NCBI RefSeq assembly: GCF_000744935.1
Contig: NZ_JQMW01000009.1
Span: 1 to 64,000 of the forward strand
DNA length: 64,000 bases
Direction of reading: 5' to 3'
Origin: Clostridium sp. KNHs214
Lineage (GTDB): Bacteria; Bacillota; Clostridia; Clostridiales; Clostridiaceae
This document shows, piece after piece, positions 14,812 to 24,807 of this stretch (the first letter of the stretch is position 1; every line of letters begins with the position of its first letter). The position numbers were made by a program, and so were the translations under genes. Under the pieces are notes generated by a model that saw only the letters and a program-made list of their open reading frames with translations, was not told the origin of the DNA and made no database searches.

Positions 14812-16506
14812 TTGAAAACAAAAAAATTACTAGCATTAACTTTAGGGGCAGCACTTATATTTTCTACAGCAGTTGGGGGTTGTGGAAATAAAGATGGAAG
14901 TGAAAAGAATACTTCCAAAGAAGAAAAAATGGATAAGGATCAATACATGAACTTAAATTTAGGGGCAGAACCAAAATCATTAGATGTGGCTAGATCAAGT
15001 GATACTATTTCATCACAAATATTCTCAGAAGTATACGAAGGGCTAACTAGAATTGAACAGGATGATAAGGGTAAAGATGTTATAAAAGCAGCTGGAGCAG
15101 AGAAATGGGAGCATAATGAAGAGGGAACCCAGTGGACTTTCCATTTGAGGGATTATAAATGGTCCGATGGAAAACCAGTTACTGCAAAGGATTTTGAATA
15201 TTCCATAAAGAGAACCTTGGATCCTAAAACAGGTTCTAATTATGCATTTTTATTATCTCCAATTAAAGGGGCAGATGAATACAATTCAGGCAAGGGTTCA
15301 AAGGATGATGTTGGAGTAAAGGCTGTAGATGATAAGACTCTAGAATTTACATTAAAGCAACCGTGTCCATATTTCTTGGATTTAACATATTTTAAATTAT
15401 TCTTACCTCAAAGAGAAGATATAGTAAAAAAACATGGAGAAAAATACGGTACTGACAGTGAGACATTAGAAGTATATTGTGGCCCATTTGTTTTGAAGGA
15501 TTGGACTCATAATAATCAAATGATTCTTGAAAAGAATGATAAGTATTGGGATAAGGACAAGGTTAAACTTGAAAAAGTTAACTTTAAAATTATAAAAGAT
15601 GAGAATGCTTCATATAACTCACTTTATACTGGTGCAATAGACACTATGGGAGTTTCAAAACCAGAATGGATTAAGAAATTTGATGCTACAGGAAAATTTG
15701 AGAATATAAAAGGTTTCTTGCCAGTATCATGGTATGTAGGTTTTAATCAAAAAGAAAAATTATTTACCAATTTAAATGTTAGAAAAGCATTTTCACTAGG
15801 ATTTACAAGAGAAGATTACGCTAATGTTATAACTCATGGTAGACATGAACCATCTTATGGCTGGTGTCCTCCAACAGTTCAAATTAGCGGTAAGGATTTT
15901 AGAGAAACGGTAGGGGAAGAACCTGTTAAAGCTATGGCTAAGGAGAATCCGGATGCAAAAGCATTACTTGTTAAAGGATTGAAGGAACTTGGAATGAACG
16001 AGGATCCATCAAAAATAAATATTACCATATTATTATCAGGGACAGACCAATATTATAGAACACTTGCAGAGTATGTACAACAAATGTATAAGAAAACTTT
16101 AGGAGTAAACATAAAAGCAGAATATGTAGAATGGCCAATATTCCAGAAGAGAACAGATGAAATGCAATATCAAATGGCTATCATGGGATGGCAGGGAGAC
16201 TATAATGATCCTAATACATTCTTTGATATATGGATGACAGATTCGGGTATGTGTAAGACTGGATGGTCAAATAAGAAATATGATGAACTTATAAAGAAGG
16301 CTATGAGTACATTGGATGTAAAGGATAGAATAGAAGCGTATAAGGAAGCAGAAAGAATATTGTTAGTTGAAGATGTAGCTATAGCTCCAACAATTTATTC
16401 TAGAAGGAATACTTATAGATATAAATATGTTAAGAAATTGATGAGTCCGTTATTTGGCAATGGTGTAGAGCTTAAGTATGCTTATACTTCTGGAAGACAG
16501 AAATAA
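14812..16506 (+). CDS. oppA: Oligopeptide ABC transporter substrate-binding lipoprotein
   Basis: A 564-residue SBP_bac_5 protein. TTG at 14812 is chosen because AGGGGG lies 7 bases upstream. Translation then begins with a lipoprotein signal KTKKLLALTLGAALIFSTAV and lipobox VGGC. The mature part shows NLGAEPKSLDVARSSDTISS, SEVYEGLTR, the WTFHLRDYKWSDGKPVTAKD block (family signature), NLNVRKAFSLGF and the C-terminal RRNTYRYKYVKKL. It would bind peptides outside the membrane and deliver them to an Opp permease. No permease or ATPase gene is adjacent, so it is an orphan receptor here. It has its own promoter and terminator. Confidence 0.88.
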   Translation: MKTKKLLALTLGAALIFSTAVGGCGNKDGSEKNTSKEEKMDKDQYMNLNLGAEPKSLDVARSSDTISSQIFSEVYEGLTRIEQDDKGKDVIKAAGAEKWEHNEEGTQWTFHLRDYKWSDGKPVTAKDFEYSIKRTLDPKTGSNYAFLLSPIKGADEYNSGKGSKDDVGVKAVDDKTLEFTLKQPCPYFLDLTYFKLFLPQREDIVKKHGEKYGTDSETLEVYCGPFVLKDWTHNNQMILEKNDKYWDKDKVKLEKVNFKIIKDENASYNSLYTGAIDTMGVSKPEWIKKFDATGKFENIKGFLPVSWYVGFNQKEKLFTNLNVRKAFSLGFTREDYANVITHGRHEPSYGWCPPTVQISGKDFRETVGEEPVKAMAKENPDAKALLVKGLKELGMNEDPSKINITILLSGTDQYYRTLAEYVQQMYKKTLGVNIKAEYVEWPIFQKRTDEMQYQMAIMGWQGDYNDPNTFFDIWMTDSGMCKTGWSNKKYDELIKKAMSTLDVKDRIEAYKEAERILLVEDVAIAPTIYSRRNTYRYKYVKKLMSPLFGNGVELKYAYTSGRQK

Positions 16507-16532
16507 AATTTAAAATAGATTTAAATAAAAAT

Positions 16533-16578
16533 AAAAGGAATCAGTTTATGGTTTATACATAAATTGATTCCTTTTATT
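16533..16578 (+). terminator. Terminator of oppA
   Basis: A long stem: AAAAGGAATCA (16533-16543) pairs with TGATTCCTTTT (16565-16575), and GTTTATG with CATAAAT continues it. It ends in a T run. Confidence 0.8.
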
Positions 16579-16716
16579 ATGCTTAAACACATAAAAATTT
16601 TTAAGTTGTTAACTTTTCACTCATATTGAGAATGAGAGATTTATGCTAATTATCCCAAACTTTAAAAATTTATGAATTGTAAATAAAATATTCACAAAAA
16701 ATTTTTATTATATATA

Positions 16717-16772
16717 TTGACTAACAGTCATTAAGGAATATAATAGTAAGTGTAATAAATGACTATAAGTCA
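16717..16772 (+). promoter_or_regulatory. Promoter with two TGACT-N3-AGTCA operators
   Basis: TTGACT (16717-16722), 16-bp spacer, TATAAT (16739-16744). The -35 box is inside the palindrome TGACTAACAGTCA (16718-16730), and a second, TGACTATAAGTCA (16760-16772), lies just after the start point. Both share TGACT-N3-AGTCA, 42 bp apart. This is typical of TetR-family repression of an exporter. The regulator is not encoded next to it. The rest of 16579-16944 has no ORF. Confidence 0.65.
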
Positions 16773-16944
16773 TATATTAAAAGTTAAGCAATTAGTAGGG
16801 GATGATCCATCGGTATTTATGTATGTTTTATTTGAAATTATATTAAAAATTATAGGGAGATGATTCATCTATTGATTACTTTGGTAAAAGATGAAGGTAT
16901 TACGGTAGGTAGCTATCGGATAAATTTTAAAAGGAGATGAAATA

Positions 16945-19038
16945 ATGAAAAGGTTTGGGAGGTTTATAGCAAAAAACAGGATTTTAGTAGTTGTTATATC
17001 TATATTACTTGTATTTCCTGCTCTTTACGGAATGATATCTACAAGGATAAATTATGACTTGCTAACTTATTTGCCTCAAAACTTAGATTCCATGAAGGGA
17101 CAAGAAATACTAGATAAGAAGTACTCAGATGCAGCTACTTCCATGCTTATAATTGAAGACATGGAACCTAAGGATATAGTAAAGATTAAAGAAAAAGTAT
17201 CCAAAGTAGAAGGTGTAAATAAGGTAATATGGGTAGATGATGTTTTAGATACTACTATCCCAAAGGAAATACTACCAGATGAAGCTAGAAAGTCTTTTTA
17301 TAGTGGTAATTCCACAATGCTTATTATAAAGTTTAATGAATCACCATCCTCGGAGAATACGCAACAGGCTATAACGGACATAAGAAAATTAACTAATAAA
17401 CAGTGCTTTTTAAGTGGTATGTCAGCTATAGTTAAGGATACAAAAGATTTAGCAGATAAAGAAACTCCATTTTACGTTTTACTTGCAGTTGTATTTTCAG
17501 TAATAGTACTTAGTCTTACTATGAAATCAGTAATTATACCGTTTATATTTTTAGCAGCTATAGGATTAGCTATACTTTATAATTTTGGAACTAATATATT
17601 CTTTGGACAAATATCTTATGTTACGAAAGCACTAGCAGCGGTATTACAACTTGGAGTTACTATGGACTACTCTATATTCTTACTTCACAGATATGATGAA
17701 GAAAGGGAAAAATTAGAAGATAAAAATGAAGCTATGGCAGATGCTATAGCGAACACTATAGTTTCTATAACAGGAAGTTCACTTACAACTATAGCAGGAT
17801 TTTTAGCATTATGTGTTATGACCTTGGCTTTAGGTAAAGATATAGGAATTGTAATGGCTAAAGGAGTTATGTTAGGTGTAATATCTACAGTTACTGTTTT
17901 ACCAGCGCTTATATTGATATTTGATAAACCTATTCATAAATTTAGTCATAAGACAATTTTACCAGAGTTCAATAAAGTAGCTAATTTAGTTACAAAAAAC
18001 TATAAAGCTTTTATAGTTCTATTTCTTTTATTGTTCATACCAGCAGTGTATGGAAATAATCACACAAAGGTTTATTATAACTTAGATGAATCTCTTCCAA
18101 AGGATATGGAATCTATAGTTGCTACAAATAAACTTAAGAAAGAATATAATATGACAACCACTCACTTTATATTAGTAAATGATAAAATAGAGGGTTATAA
18201 AGTTAAAGAGATGGTTGATAAACTTGAAAAAGTAGATGGTATAGAAAAAGTTCTTTCCTATGATAAGTTTATAGGTTCATCAATACCAGAAAGTTTTATA
18301 CCTAAAGATATAAAAGATATATTTAAACAAGGTGGCTACAATTTAATACTAGTAAATTCAAAATATAAAGCAGCAAGAGAAGAAGAAAATACACAAATAA
18401 ATGAAGTTAATAAAATAGTGAAGAGTTATGATAAAGGGGCAATGGTAGCAGGAGAAGGACCACTTACTAAAGATTTAATAGAGATTGCAGATAAGGATTT
18501 TAAACATGTAAATGTAGTATCTATAGCAGCTATATTTGCTATAATATTAATCTTATTTAGATCTATATCAATTCCTATTTTATTAGTTTCAGCTATAGAA
18601 CTGGCTATATTTATAAATATGGGAATACCATTCTATACAGGAACTACAATACCATTTATAGCTTCTATCGTAATAGGATGTATACAACTTGGAGCTACAG
18701 TAGATTATGCAATATTAATGACTACTAGGTTTAAAGAGGAAATAGGAAACGGATATGATAGATTTGAAGCAGGAAAGATAACTGTTAAGGGAACGGCAAA
18801 ATCTATAGTAACTAGTGGACTTACTTTCTTTGCTGCTACAGCTAGTGTTGGAATAGTATCCAACATGGATTTAATAAGAACATTATGTGGAATGATTGCA
18901 AGAGGAGCACTTATAAGTATGGGAGTAATATTATTTATCCTTCCATCAATACTTATAGTTTGTGAAAAATTTATAAGTGTTACAACCATGAAGTGGAAAA
19001 ATGGAGAGCAACAAAAGTTAGATGAAAAAACAGCTTAA
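16945..19038 (+). CDS. MMPL-family RND-type membrane transporter
   Basis: A 697-residue protein with AAGGAGATG 7 bases before ATG. Two homologous halves each have one N-terminal helix, an extracytoplasmic domain of ~150 residues and a five-helix bundle. The helix clusters are at about 175-330 (GVTMDYSIFLLHRYDEER) and 525-690 (GATVDYAILMTTRFKEE). The two TMDYSIFLL/TVDYAILMT segments are the characteristic MMPL/Patched-type helix-4 motifs that carry the proton-relay acids. It is probably a proton-driven exporter of lipids or hydrophobic compounds. It forms an operon with the next gene (26 bp apart) behind a palindrome-bearing promoter. Confidence 0.88.
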   Translation: MKRFGRFIAKNRILVVVISILLVFPALYGMISTRINYDLLTYLPQNLDSMKGQEILDKKYSDAATSMLIIEDMEPKDIVKIKEKVSKVEGVNKVIWVDDVLDTTIPKEILPDEARKSFYSGNSTMLIIKFNESPSSENTQQAITDIRKLTNKQCFLSGMSAIVKDTKDLADKETPFYVLLAVVFSVIVLSLTMKSVIIPFIFLAAIGLAILYNFGTNIFFGQISYVTKALAAVLQLGVTMDYSIFLLHRYDEEREKLEDKNEAMADAIANTIVSITGSSLTTIAGFLALCVMTLALGKDIGIVMAKGVMLGVISTVTVLPALILIFDKPIHKFSHKTILPEFNKVANLVTKNYKAFIVLFLLLFIPAVYGNNHTKVYYNLDESLPKDMESIVATNKLKKEYNMTTTHFILVNDKIEGYKVKEMVDKLEKVDGIEKVLSYDKFIGSSIPESFIPKDIKDIFKQGGYNLILVNSKYKAAREEENTQINEVNKIVKSYDKGAMVAGEGPLTKDLIEIADKDFKHVNVVSIAAIFAIILILFRSISIPILLVSAIELAIFINMGIPFYTGTTIPFIASIVIGCIQLGATVDYAILMTTRFKEEIGNGYDRFEAGKITVKGTAKSIVTSGLTFFAATASVGIVSNMDLIRTLCGMIARGALISMGVILFILPSILIVCEKFISVTTMKWKNGEQQKLDEKTA

Positions 19039-19064
19039 TTTGGAAAGGAAAAGAGGGGATTACA

Positions 19065-21806
19065 TTGAAAAAAGGTATGTCAAAAAAAGTTATAAGTTTA
19101 GTTATGGTAGGAACAATTTTAAGTTCTAATGCTGTTTATGCAAAAGAATTAATTCAAAAGGACGAATCTGTATATGTAACTTTAGGCGTAGAAGGAGAAG
19201 TTAAAGAAAAGATAGTAAGTGACTGGTTGCACAGAGATGATGCAAACGGAAATATAGAGGATAAGACATTATTAAAAGATATAAAGAATGTAAAAGGTGA
19301 AGAAAAACCTGATATACAGGGAGATAAGCTTATTTGGAATACAGATAAAAAAGATATATTTTATCAAGGCAAGACAGATGCTGAGCTTCCAATAGCGGTT
19401 TCTATAAAATATGAATTAGATGGACAGGAAGTTAAACCAAAAGATATAGTAGGTAAATCAGGAAAAATAAAAATAAAAGTAGATTATGAAAATAAATCAT
19501 ATAAAACTGTAAATGTAAAGGGTGAGGATAGAAAAATATATACTCCATTTACTACTGCTACTGTAGTTAATTTACCAATGGATAAGTTTTCAAATGTAAA
19601 AGTGAATAGTGGAGAAGTTGTTTCTGACGGAAATAATCAAGCTATAACCTTTATAGCACTACCAGGATTAAAAGAAAGCTTAAGTATAAATAAAGATGTA
19701 GAAGACTTAATAGATTTAAAAAACAGCTTAGAGATAACAGCAGAAGTAAAGAATTTTGAAATGGGACCTATTATGATGACAGCAACACCTAAAATTCCAG
19801 AGGTTAAGGAATTTAAGGATGCTAAAAATTTCGATGAACTATTTGAAGGATTGGATAAATTAAAAGATGCCAGCACACAATTAGAAGATGGCAGCTTTAA
19901 ATTAAAAGACGGCAGCCAAAAGTTAAAAGATGGACTTAATAAGGCTAATGATAAGGTAAGTGGTGTGAAAGGCATGATGGGTAAGGAGCAGGATAAAATT
20001 GCTCTTATAAAATCCCAAAAGAATGTAGAAAAAGAAAGAAAACTTATAAGTCATGCTTTCTTTGCGAAAGATTTAGATACATCTATATTAGATTTAGGAG
20101 AGGTATTTTCAGATCCTACAGTACAACAATTATTAGATAAATCTTTAAAAGATTATAAGGCTTTAGATATTAATTCTATAATGCAACTTCCAAGTGTTAA
20201 GGAATTGATGAGACAAGAGAATCTACGTAAGATGGATAAACTTGAGAAGGATGCAAGTGAATTATTAAATTATGATATGGGAAAACTTCAACCTTTGATG
20301 AATGTTTTAAAGTACTCAGATAGTTTAGGTAAATTAGCTAATAATGCATCTGCACTTTATAATGGAATAGATATTTCTAAAATAGATCCGCTTATAAAAT
20401 TAGCCCAAAATAAAGATGTTATTTTAAAAATGGCAAAGGATGCTAATGATTTAGGAACTTACTTGAAATCTGATCAGTTAAAACCTATTATGGGACTTGC
20501 AAATAATAAAGATAAGGTAAATGGATTAATAAATGCCAGTACAGAATTGTCTAAAGTAGACTTGGAGAGTATGAAGGGATTTTTAAATGATCAAAGTGCG
20601 GGAGCAATGGAGTTTATAAAGGCTACCGATTCTCTAGAAACAGATAAAGGACAAATGTTGATGGCAAAAGTAAAGTCTAATCCAGCTTTAACTGATGAGG
20701 AAAAAACTCAATTAATTAAAATTATAGGTGCTTCTAGTGCTATGCGTGAGGGATTGAAGACTTCAGTTCCACAAATTGCCAAAGCTAAAGATAATTTAGA
20801 AAAACTATCTGGATTACAAGCAAATTTAAAAGATGTGGCACCATTATTAGCAGCACTTCCAGCTAGCATGGAGTATGTAACTTCTACTGTAATGCCAAAA
20901 ACTAATGAATTGTTCAAGGAAATGGAAGGTATTAGTCCATATTTAAAAGGAGCAGAAGGAAGCATTAAGTATATTAATGCTATAATGCCGCAACTAAAAG
21001 GCTTTAAAGGTGAGTTAGACAAAAATAAAGAAGGTATAGAAACAGCTCAAAAGGCATTGAATCCTGAAACTTTAGCTTATATTAAAGAGCTTCAACCAGT
21101 TGTATCATCTATGAAAGCAGATTTGTATGCTAATGAGAAAAATATAAAAAATATTAAAGCCCTAATGAATGCAATGAATGCTAATGGTGGAATGAAGGAA
21201 ACCTTAAACAAAATAAATACTTTAGAAAAAGATATGGAAAAGGCTAAACCAATAATAAATAAAATAGAGAGTAGCTTAACTAAGGAGCAAATGAATCAAA
21301 TTAAGAATTCACCAGAATTAATAAAGAAATTAAAGAGTATGCAGAGAGATTTAAAGGATAGTGAAAAAATATTAGAAGTAATGCAAAATGCATTAAAACA
21401 AAAGAATATAGAGCAGGCTAGAAGTCTAATAAATGCTCTACCACAATTGTCTAGTGGAGTACAGCAGTTAGCTGATGGTTCTAATCAGTTATATGATGGA
21501 CTAGATACACTATCTGCTGGTATGAAGAAGTTTAATGATGAGGGTGTAAATAAAATATATTCTGAATTAAAAGGAAAGACACCAGATGTAGAAAAGCTAA
21601 TAGATATAAAGGACAATATAGTTAATTTATCTAATGAATATGAAAGTTTTACAGGAGTTACAGAAGAAATGGAAGGAAAAGTTAAGTTCGTAATGAAAAC
21701 AGATGAAATCAAACTTCCAGAGAAAAAAGAAGAGGCTAAAAAAGAAGATAAAAAAGAAAAAGGTGGATTCATAGCTTGGATAAAGAACTTGTTCCACATT
21801 AAATAA
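19065..21806 (+). CDS. Exported xxxLxxG heptad-repeat protein, partner of the MMPL transporter
   Basis: A 913-residue protein starting at TTG (AGAGGGG 7 bases upstream). A signal peptide (about 1-26, ending SNAVYA) is followed by a beta-rich domain (30-260). xxxLxxG repeats such as LEDGSFKLKDGSQKLKDG (about 280-300) and QLADGSNQLYDGLDTLSAG (about 805-825) flank a very long helical region (320-800). The end, KKEDKKEKGGFIAWIKNLFH, is highly basic with only a short hydrophobic patch. The repeats are those of YhgE/Pip-type phage-receptor proteins, but the YhgE membrane domain is missing. The likely role is a surface or periplasm-spanning partner of the upstream MMPL pump. Confidence 0.72.
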   Translation: MKKGMSKKVISLVMVGTILSSNAVYAKELIQKDESVYVTLGVEGEVKEKIVSDWLHRDDANGNIEDKTLLKDIKNVKGEEKPDIQGDKLIWNTDKKDIFYQGKTDAELPIAVSIKYELDGQEVKPKDIVGKSGKIKIKVDYENKSYKTVNVKGEDRKIYTPFTTATVVNLPMDKFSNVKVNSGEVVSDGNNQAITFIALPGLKESLSINKDVEDLIDLKNSLEITAEVKNFEMGPIMMTATPKIPEVKEFKDAKNFDELFEGLDKLKDASTQLEDGSFKLKDGSQKLKDGLNKANDKVSGVKGMMGKEQDKIALIKSQKNVEKERKLISHAFFAKDLDTSILDLGEVFSDPTVQQLLDKSLKDYKALDINSIMQLPSVKELMRQENLRKMDKLEKDASELLNYDMGKLQPLMNVLKYSDSLGKLANNASALYNGIDISKIDPLIKLAQNKDVILKMAKDANDLGTYLKSDQLKPIMGLANNKDKVNGLINASTELSKVDLESMKGFLNDQSAGAMEFIKATDSLETDKGQMLMAKVKSNPALTDEEKTQLIKIIGASSAMREGLKTSVPQIAKAKDNLEKLSGLQANLKDVAPLLAALPASMEYVTSTVMPKTNELFKEMEGISPYLKGAEGSIKYINAIMPQLKGFKGELDKNKEGIETAQKALNPETLAYIKELQPVVSSMKADLYANEKNIKNIKALMNAMNANGGMKETLNKINTLEKDMEKAKPIINKIESSLTKEQMNQIKNSPELIKKLKSMQRDLKDSEKILEVMQNALKQKNIEQARSLINALPQLSSGVQQLADGSNQLYDGLDTLSAGMKKFNDEGVNKIYSELKGKTPDVEKLIDIKDNIVNLSNEYESFTGVTEEMEGKVKFVMKTDEIKLPEKKEEAKKEDKKEKGGFIAWIKNLFHIK

Positions 21807-22468
21807 AAGCTATGTTAATATGAAATGAAAATTTATATAAATACACCATAAAAAGTTTGCTATAAAAGGTAGATTTATAAGTAAAAGGCTATGCATATAA
21901 AGGGATTTATTCTCCAATTCATGCAGGGCCTTTTGTTCTATATGCAACTTCCATGTATTTTACAATAATTTATTTTTATGATTATCTCACAAAAAGCATT
22001 ACATTACTTGAATTATGAAATTTCTCTGGAATGACTTGCATAAGAAGCAAAGGAACTATTTAAATTTATTGTTCCGAGCTCTTATGCAAGTCATGGAGGA
22101 GAAATTTCATAATTCCACCACATTGTACCTTTTTGTTGTTTAATCATTTTTATGAATTTGTGTATTGAATTTCAACTAATGGGAAAAATAATTCAAAAAT
22201 ACATTATACAAAGGTTTACATAGCTTGATTTATTTTTATATATAAACTAAAATTTTTATATATAAAGAGTTTTGTTTTAGAGGGAGTTTTGCTCTAGCTA
22301 AAAATTATAAATAATTTAAAGTGCAAAACTAAATATAAAAACTTTTACGAAGCCATCGTCCATTGTCTCGTTGCTAGTTAACATGATGTGAAATTTAAAA
22401 TTGTGTGTAAAGATTTAGTTAAATATTAAATAGTTTAATAATTTAAACAGTTTACAGGAGGCCAAAAC
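21807..22468. other. Non-coding interval upstream of pgi
   Basis: 660 bp without a credible ORF. It holds the nested palindrome at 22010-22115 and an AT-rich leader to pgi. No riboswitch fold or clear terminator for the upstream operon could be recognised. Confidence 0.5.
22010..22115. repeat. Nested palindromic element (ATTATGAAATTT family, copy 1)
   Basis: GAATTATGAAATTTCTC (22010-22026) and its complement GAGAAATTTCATAATTC (22099-22115) enclose a second pair, ATGACTTGCATAAGA with TCTTATGCAAGTCAT, and a third, GGAAC with GTTCC. The whole can fold as one 106-bp hairpin. Its right flank (CATAATTCCACCACATTGTACC...) resembles 51974-52020. Confidence 0.7.
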
Positions 22469-23818
22469 ATGATAAAGGGATTAAAATTAGATTTAAGTAA
22501 AACAAGTCCTTATTTAAAAGAACAAGAAATAATGAATCTACAGCCAATGGTAACAGCTGCTCACCAAATGCTTCATAAGGGCACAGGAGAAGGAAGTGAT
22601 TTTTTAGGATGGGTAGAACTGCCACAAAACTACGATAAAGAAGAATTTGAAAGAATAAAAAAGGCTGCAGCGAAAATAAGAAGTAATTCAGAAGCATTAA
22701 TAGTTATAGGTATAGGTGGATCATATTTAGGTGCAAGAGCAGCTATAGAAATGTTAAGCCATACGTTTAACAATTCATTAAATATAAATAAAAGAAAAAA
22801 TCCTTTGATATTTTATGTAGGTAATAATATAAGTTCTACATACATGGCAGATTTGCTGGAAACTGTAGAAGACATGGACATTTCAGTTAATGTAATATCA
22901 AAATCAGGTACTACTACAGAGCCAGCCATAGCCTTTAGAATATTTAAAGAGCTTTTAGAAAAAAAATATGGAAAAGCTGGTGCTAAAGAAAGAATATTTG
23001 CAACTACAGACAAGAAAAAAGGAGCACTTAAAACTTTGTCAGATAATGAAGGATATGAGACTTTTGTAGTTCCTGATGATGTAGGAGGAAGATTTTCTGT
23101 TTTAACAGCAGTTGGACTTTTACCAATAGCAGTAGCTGGAATAGATGTAGATGAAATGCTTACAGGAGCTAGAGATGCAAAAGAAAAATATATTACAGAT
23201 GACATAAATAACAACGATTGTTATAAGTATGCAGCTGCAAGAAATGCCTTATATAATAAGGGTAAAAAAGTAGAAATGATGATAAATTATGAGCCAGCAG
23301 TCCATTACTTTGGTGAATGGTGGAAACAATTATATGGGGAAAGTGAAGGAAAAGATGGAAAGGGAATATTCCCAGCAGCAGCGGATTTTTCAACAGACCT
23401 TCATTCCATGGGACAGTATATTCAAGATGGACTAAGAAATATATTTGAAACAGTGATAAATGTAGAAAAACCAAGAAAAGATATTCAAATAAAAGCTATT
23501 GAAGAAGACTTAGATGGACTAAACTTCCTTGCAGGAAAAGATATGGATTATGTAAACAAACAAGCATTTAGAGGAACGCTACTTGCTCATAATGATGGAG
23601 GAGTTCCTAATATAGTTTTAAATGTACCAGAATTAACGCCATACTATTTTGGGTACATGGTATATTTCTTTGAAAAAGCTTGTGCCATAAGTGGATATTT
23701 ATTAGGAGTAAATCCATTTAATCAACCGGGGGTTGAGGCATATAAGAAAAATATGTTTGCTCTTCTTGGAAAGCCAGGCTATGAAGACATGAAAGAAGAA
23801 CTAGAGAAAAGACTTTAA
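22469..23818 (+). CDS. pgi: Glucose-6-phosphate isomerase
   Basis: A 449-residue protein, the usual Firmicutes length, with CAGGAGG 10 bases before ATG. Family blocks are intact: [17 protein letters not shown] (about 80-96), the sugar-phosphate loop [18 protein letters not shown] (144-161), PROSITE-type block [21 protein letters not shown] (208-228), [17 protein letters not shown] (about 307-323) and the C-terminal [13 protein letters not shown] with the catalytic Lys. It interconverts glucose-6-phosphate and fructose-6-phosphate in glycolysis. Monocistronic; a 340-bp structured repeat lies between its stop and its apparent terminator. Confidence 0.96.
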   Translation: MIKGLKLDLSKTSPYLKEQEIMNLQPMVTAAHQMLHKGTGEGSDFLGWVELPQNYDKEEFERIKKAAAKIRSNSEALIVIGIGGSYLGARAAIEMLSHTFNNSLNINKRKNPLIFYVGNNISSTYMADLLETVEDMDISVNVISKSGTTTEPAIAFRIFKELLEKKYGKAGAKERIFATTDKKKGALKTLSDNEGYETFVVPDDVGGRFSVLTAVGLLPIAVAGIDVDEMLTGARDAKEKYITDDINNNDCYKYAAARNALYNKGKKVEMMINYEPAVHYFGEWWKQLYGESEGKDGKGIFPAAADFSTDLHSMGQYIQDGLRNIFETVINVEKPRKDIQIKAIEEDLDGLNFLAGKDMDYVNKQAFRGTLLAHNDGGVPNIVLNVPELTPYYFGYMVYFFEKACAISGYLLGVNPFNQPGVEAYKKNMFALLGKPGYEDMKEELEKRL

Positions 23819-23824
23819 ATAAGG

Positions 23825-24164
23825 ATATTGTGAAGCAAGTGCCGTAAGAAAAATCACACTTTAAGTCCGTGAAATAATTGTAATTTGGGACTAATCACAA
23901 TACGCTAAGAACTTCTACATGTTTGCAGATTTCAATTCCCTAAAACCTTAACTCGCTCCTTGCGTCCCTCAAACAAGAAGGTTTCTTAACGGGAATTGAA
24001 ATCTGCAAACATAAGAAGTTCTAAAGCTAGTTCCATAGTCCCAAATTTCAATTGTTTCACTCTCTTAAAGTGTGATTTTTCGGTTCATGCATAAGCTATC
24101 TATGGGGGAATACAGCTAACTAAAGGATGATTTTCCTCCACTACGTTGTGGAAAATCTTTAATT
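23825..24164 (+). repeat. 340-bp structured repeat element, copy A
   Basis: Starts ATATTGTGAAGCAAGTGCCG, contains a 234-bp near-complete hairpin (23848-24081) and ends with a tail carrying GGTTCATGC, CTAAAGGATGATTTTCCTCC and a GATTTTCC/GGAAAATC stem. Hairpin pairs read outside-in include ATCACACTTTAAG with CTTAAAGTGTGAT, GAACTTCT with AGAAGTTC, and TTTGCAGATTTCAATTCCC with its complement. The apex contains CTCGCTCCTTGCGTCCCTCAA. It is the same length as copy B, in opposite orientation. There is no ORF. Confidence 0.8.
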
Positions 24165-24187
24165 AGATAAAAAAAGTAAAATGAAAA

Positions 24188-24230
24188 GGGCTAAAATTAT
24201 TTCATTAAATGAAATAGTTTTAGCTTTTCT
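24188..24230 (+). terminator. Terminator (probably of pgi)
   Basis: GGGCTAAAATTATTTCA, loop TTAAA, TGAAATAGTTTTAGC followed by TTTTCTCTTT. It lies 370 bp after the pgi stop, beyond structured element A. Confidence 0.75.
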
Positions 24231-24807
24231 CTTTAGCGATTTAAAAATCTTTTATTGGCGGCAGCCAGCCTAAATACGTAGGCATGATTAGGATTTATAT
24301 AACTTATATTTCGCATGTATAAAATACCAATAAATTATTTTATTTGATTTTATAACTAACGCATAATTTTCATTACCGTTAAAATCTAAATATTTTTAAT
24401 ATTCATCTTGATTCCTCCAAACTAAGTTTTGTAAATTTAATAATATCAAATAATCTTAGTTTAGAGATATATTTTTAGAAATTATTTAATAGGTAATTTT
24501 AACCTGCGAAATGTGAGATATAAATTAATGTTTCACGGCAAAATATATTAGGCTTTATTTAGTGCTTTATTTTGACAAGCAATTATTTATTAGTCAGAAG
24601 TTTAACACTTAAAAGTTTTTTTGGCGTGAGCCTGTTGATTTATAATGAATGATCGTCATATAGGTTAAGAAACATAAATATGTATTATAATAACAAATTC
24701 TAACATCTAGAAACTATAACCTAGTACTAAAAAACATTTGATGACTAGGGAGTAAACGAAAGGCTCCGCCTAAAAAAATATTATGAGCGCTTTCTCATTT
24801 ATTTACA
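24231..24807. other. AT-rich spacer between the two 340-bp elements
   Basis: Apart from the possible minus-strand remnant at 24288-24406 nothing coding is seen. Bases 24487-24503 (TTAATAGGTAATTTTA) recur near 38607-38621. The element pair in opposite orientation could in principle invert this segment. Confidence 0.4.
24288..24406 (-). pseudogene. Possible frameshifted small ORF
   Basis: Minus strand, ATG at 24406 with GGAGGAATC 6-7 bases upstream. The frame stops after MNIKNI. Removing two A from the A-run gives MNIKYLDFNGNENYALVI, continuing through KSNKIIYWYFIHAKYKLYK to a stop at 24288. Length is 119 nt, two over a whole number of codons. No family recognised. The evidence is only the ribosome site and a readable shifted frame. 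Confidence 0.25.

Noticed and set aside
16579-16944. Possible riboswitch upstream of the MMPL gene
   Set aside because: No recognisable aptamer or terminator/antiterminator pair; the palindromes fit protein operators.
22813-23474. Minus-strand ORFs over pgi (22813-23214, 23193-23474)
   Set aside because: Shadows of a strongly conserved enzyme gene; low complexity and no start signals.
24165-24807. The two 340-bp elements as ends of a composite transposon
   Set aside because: The segment between them holds only a terminator and non-coding DNA, no transposase or cargo, and no flanking duplication is visible.
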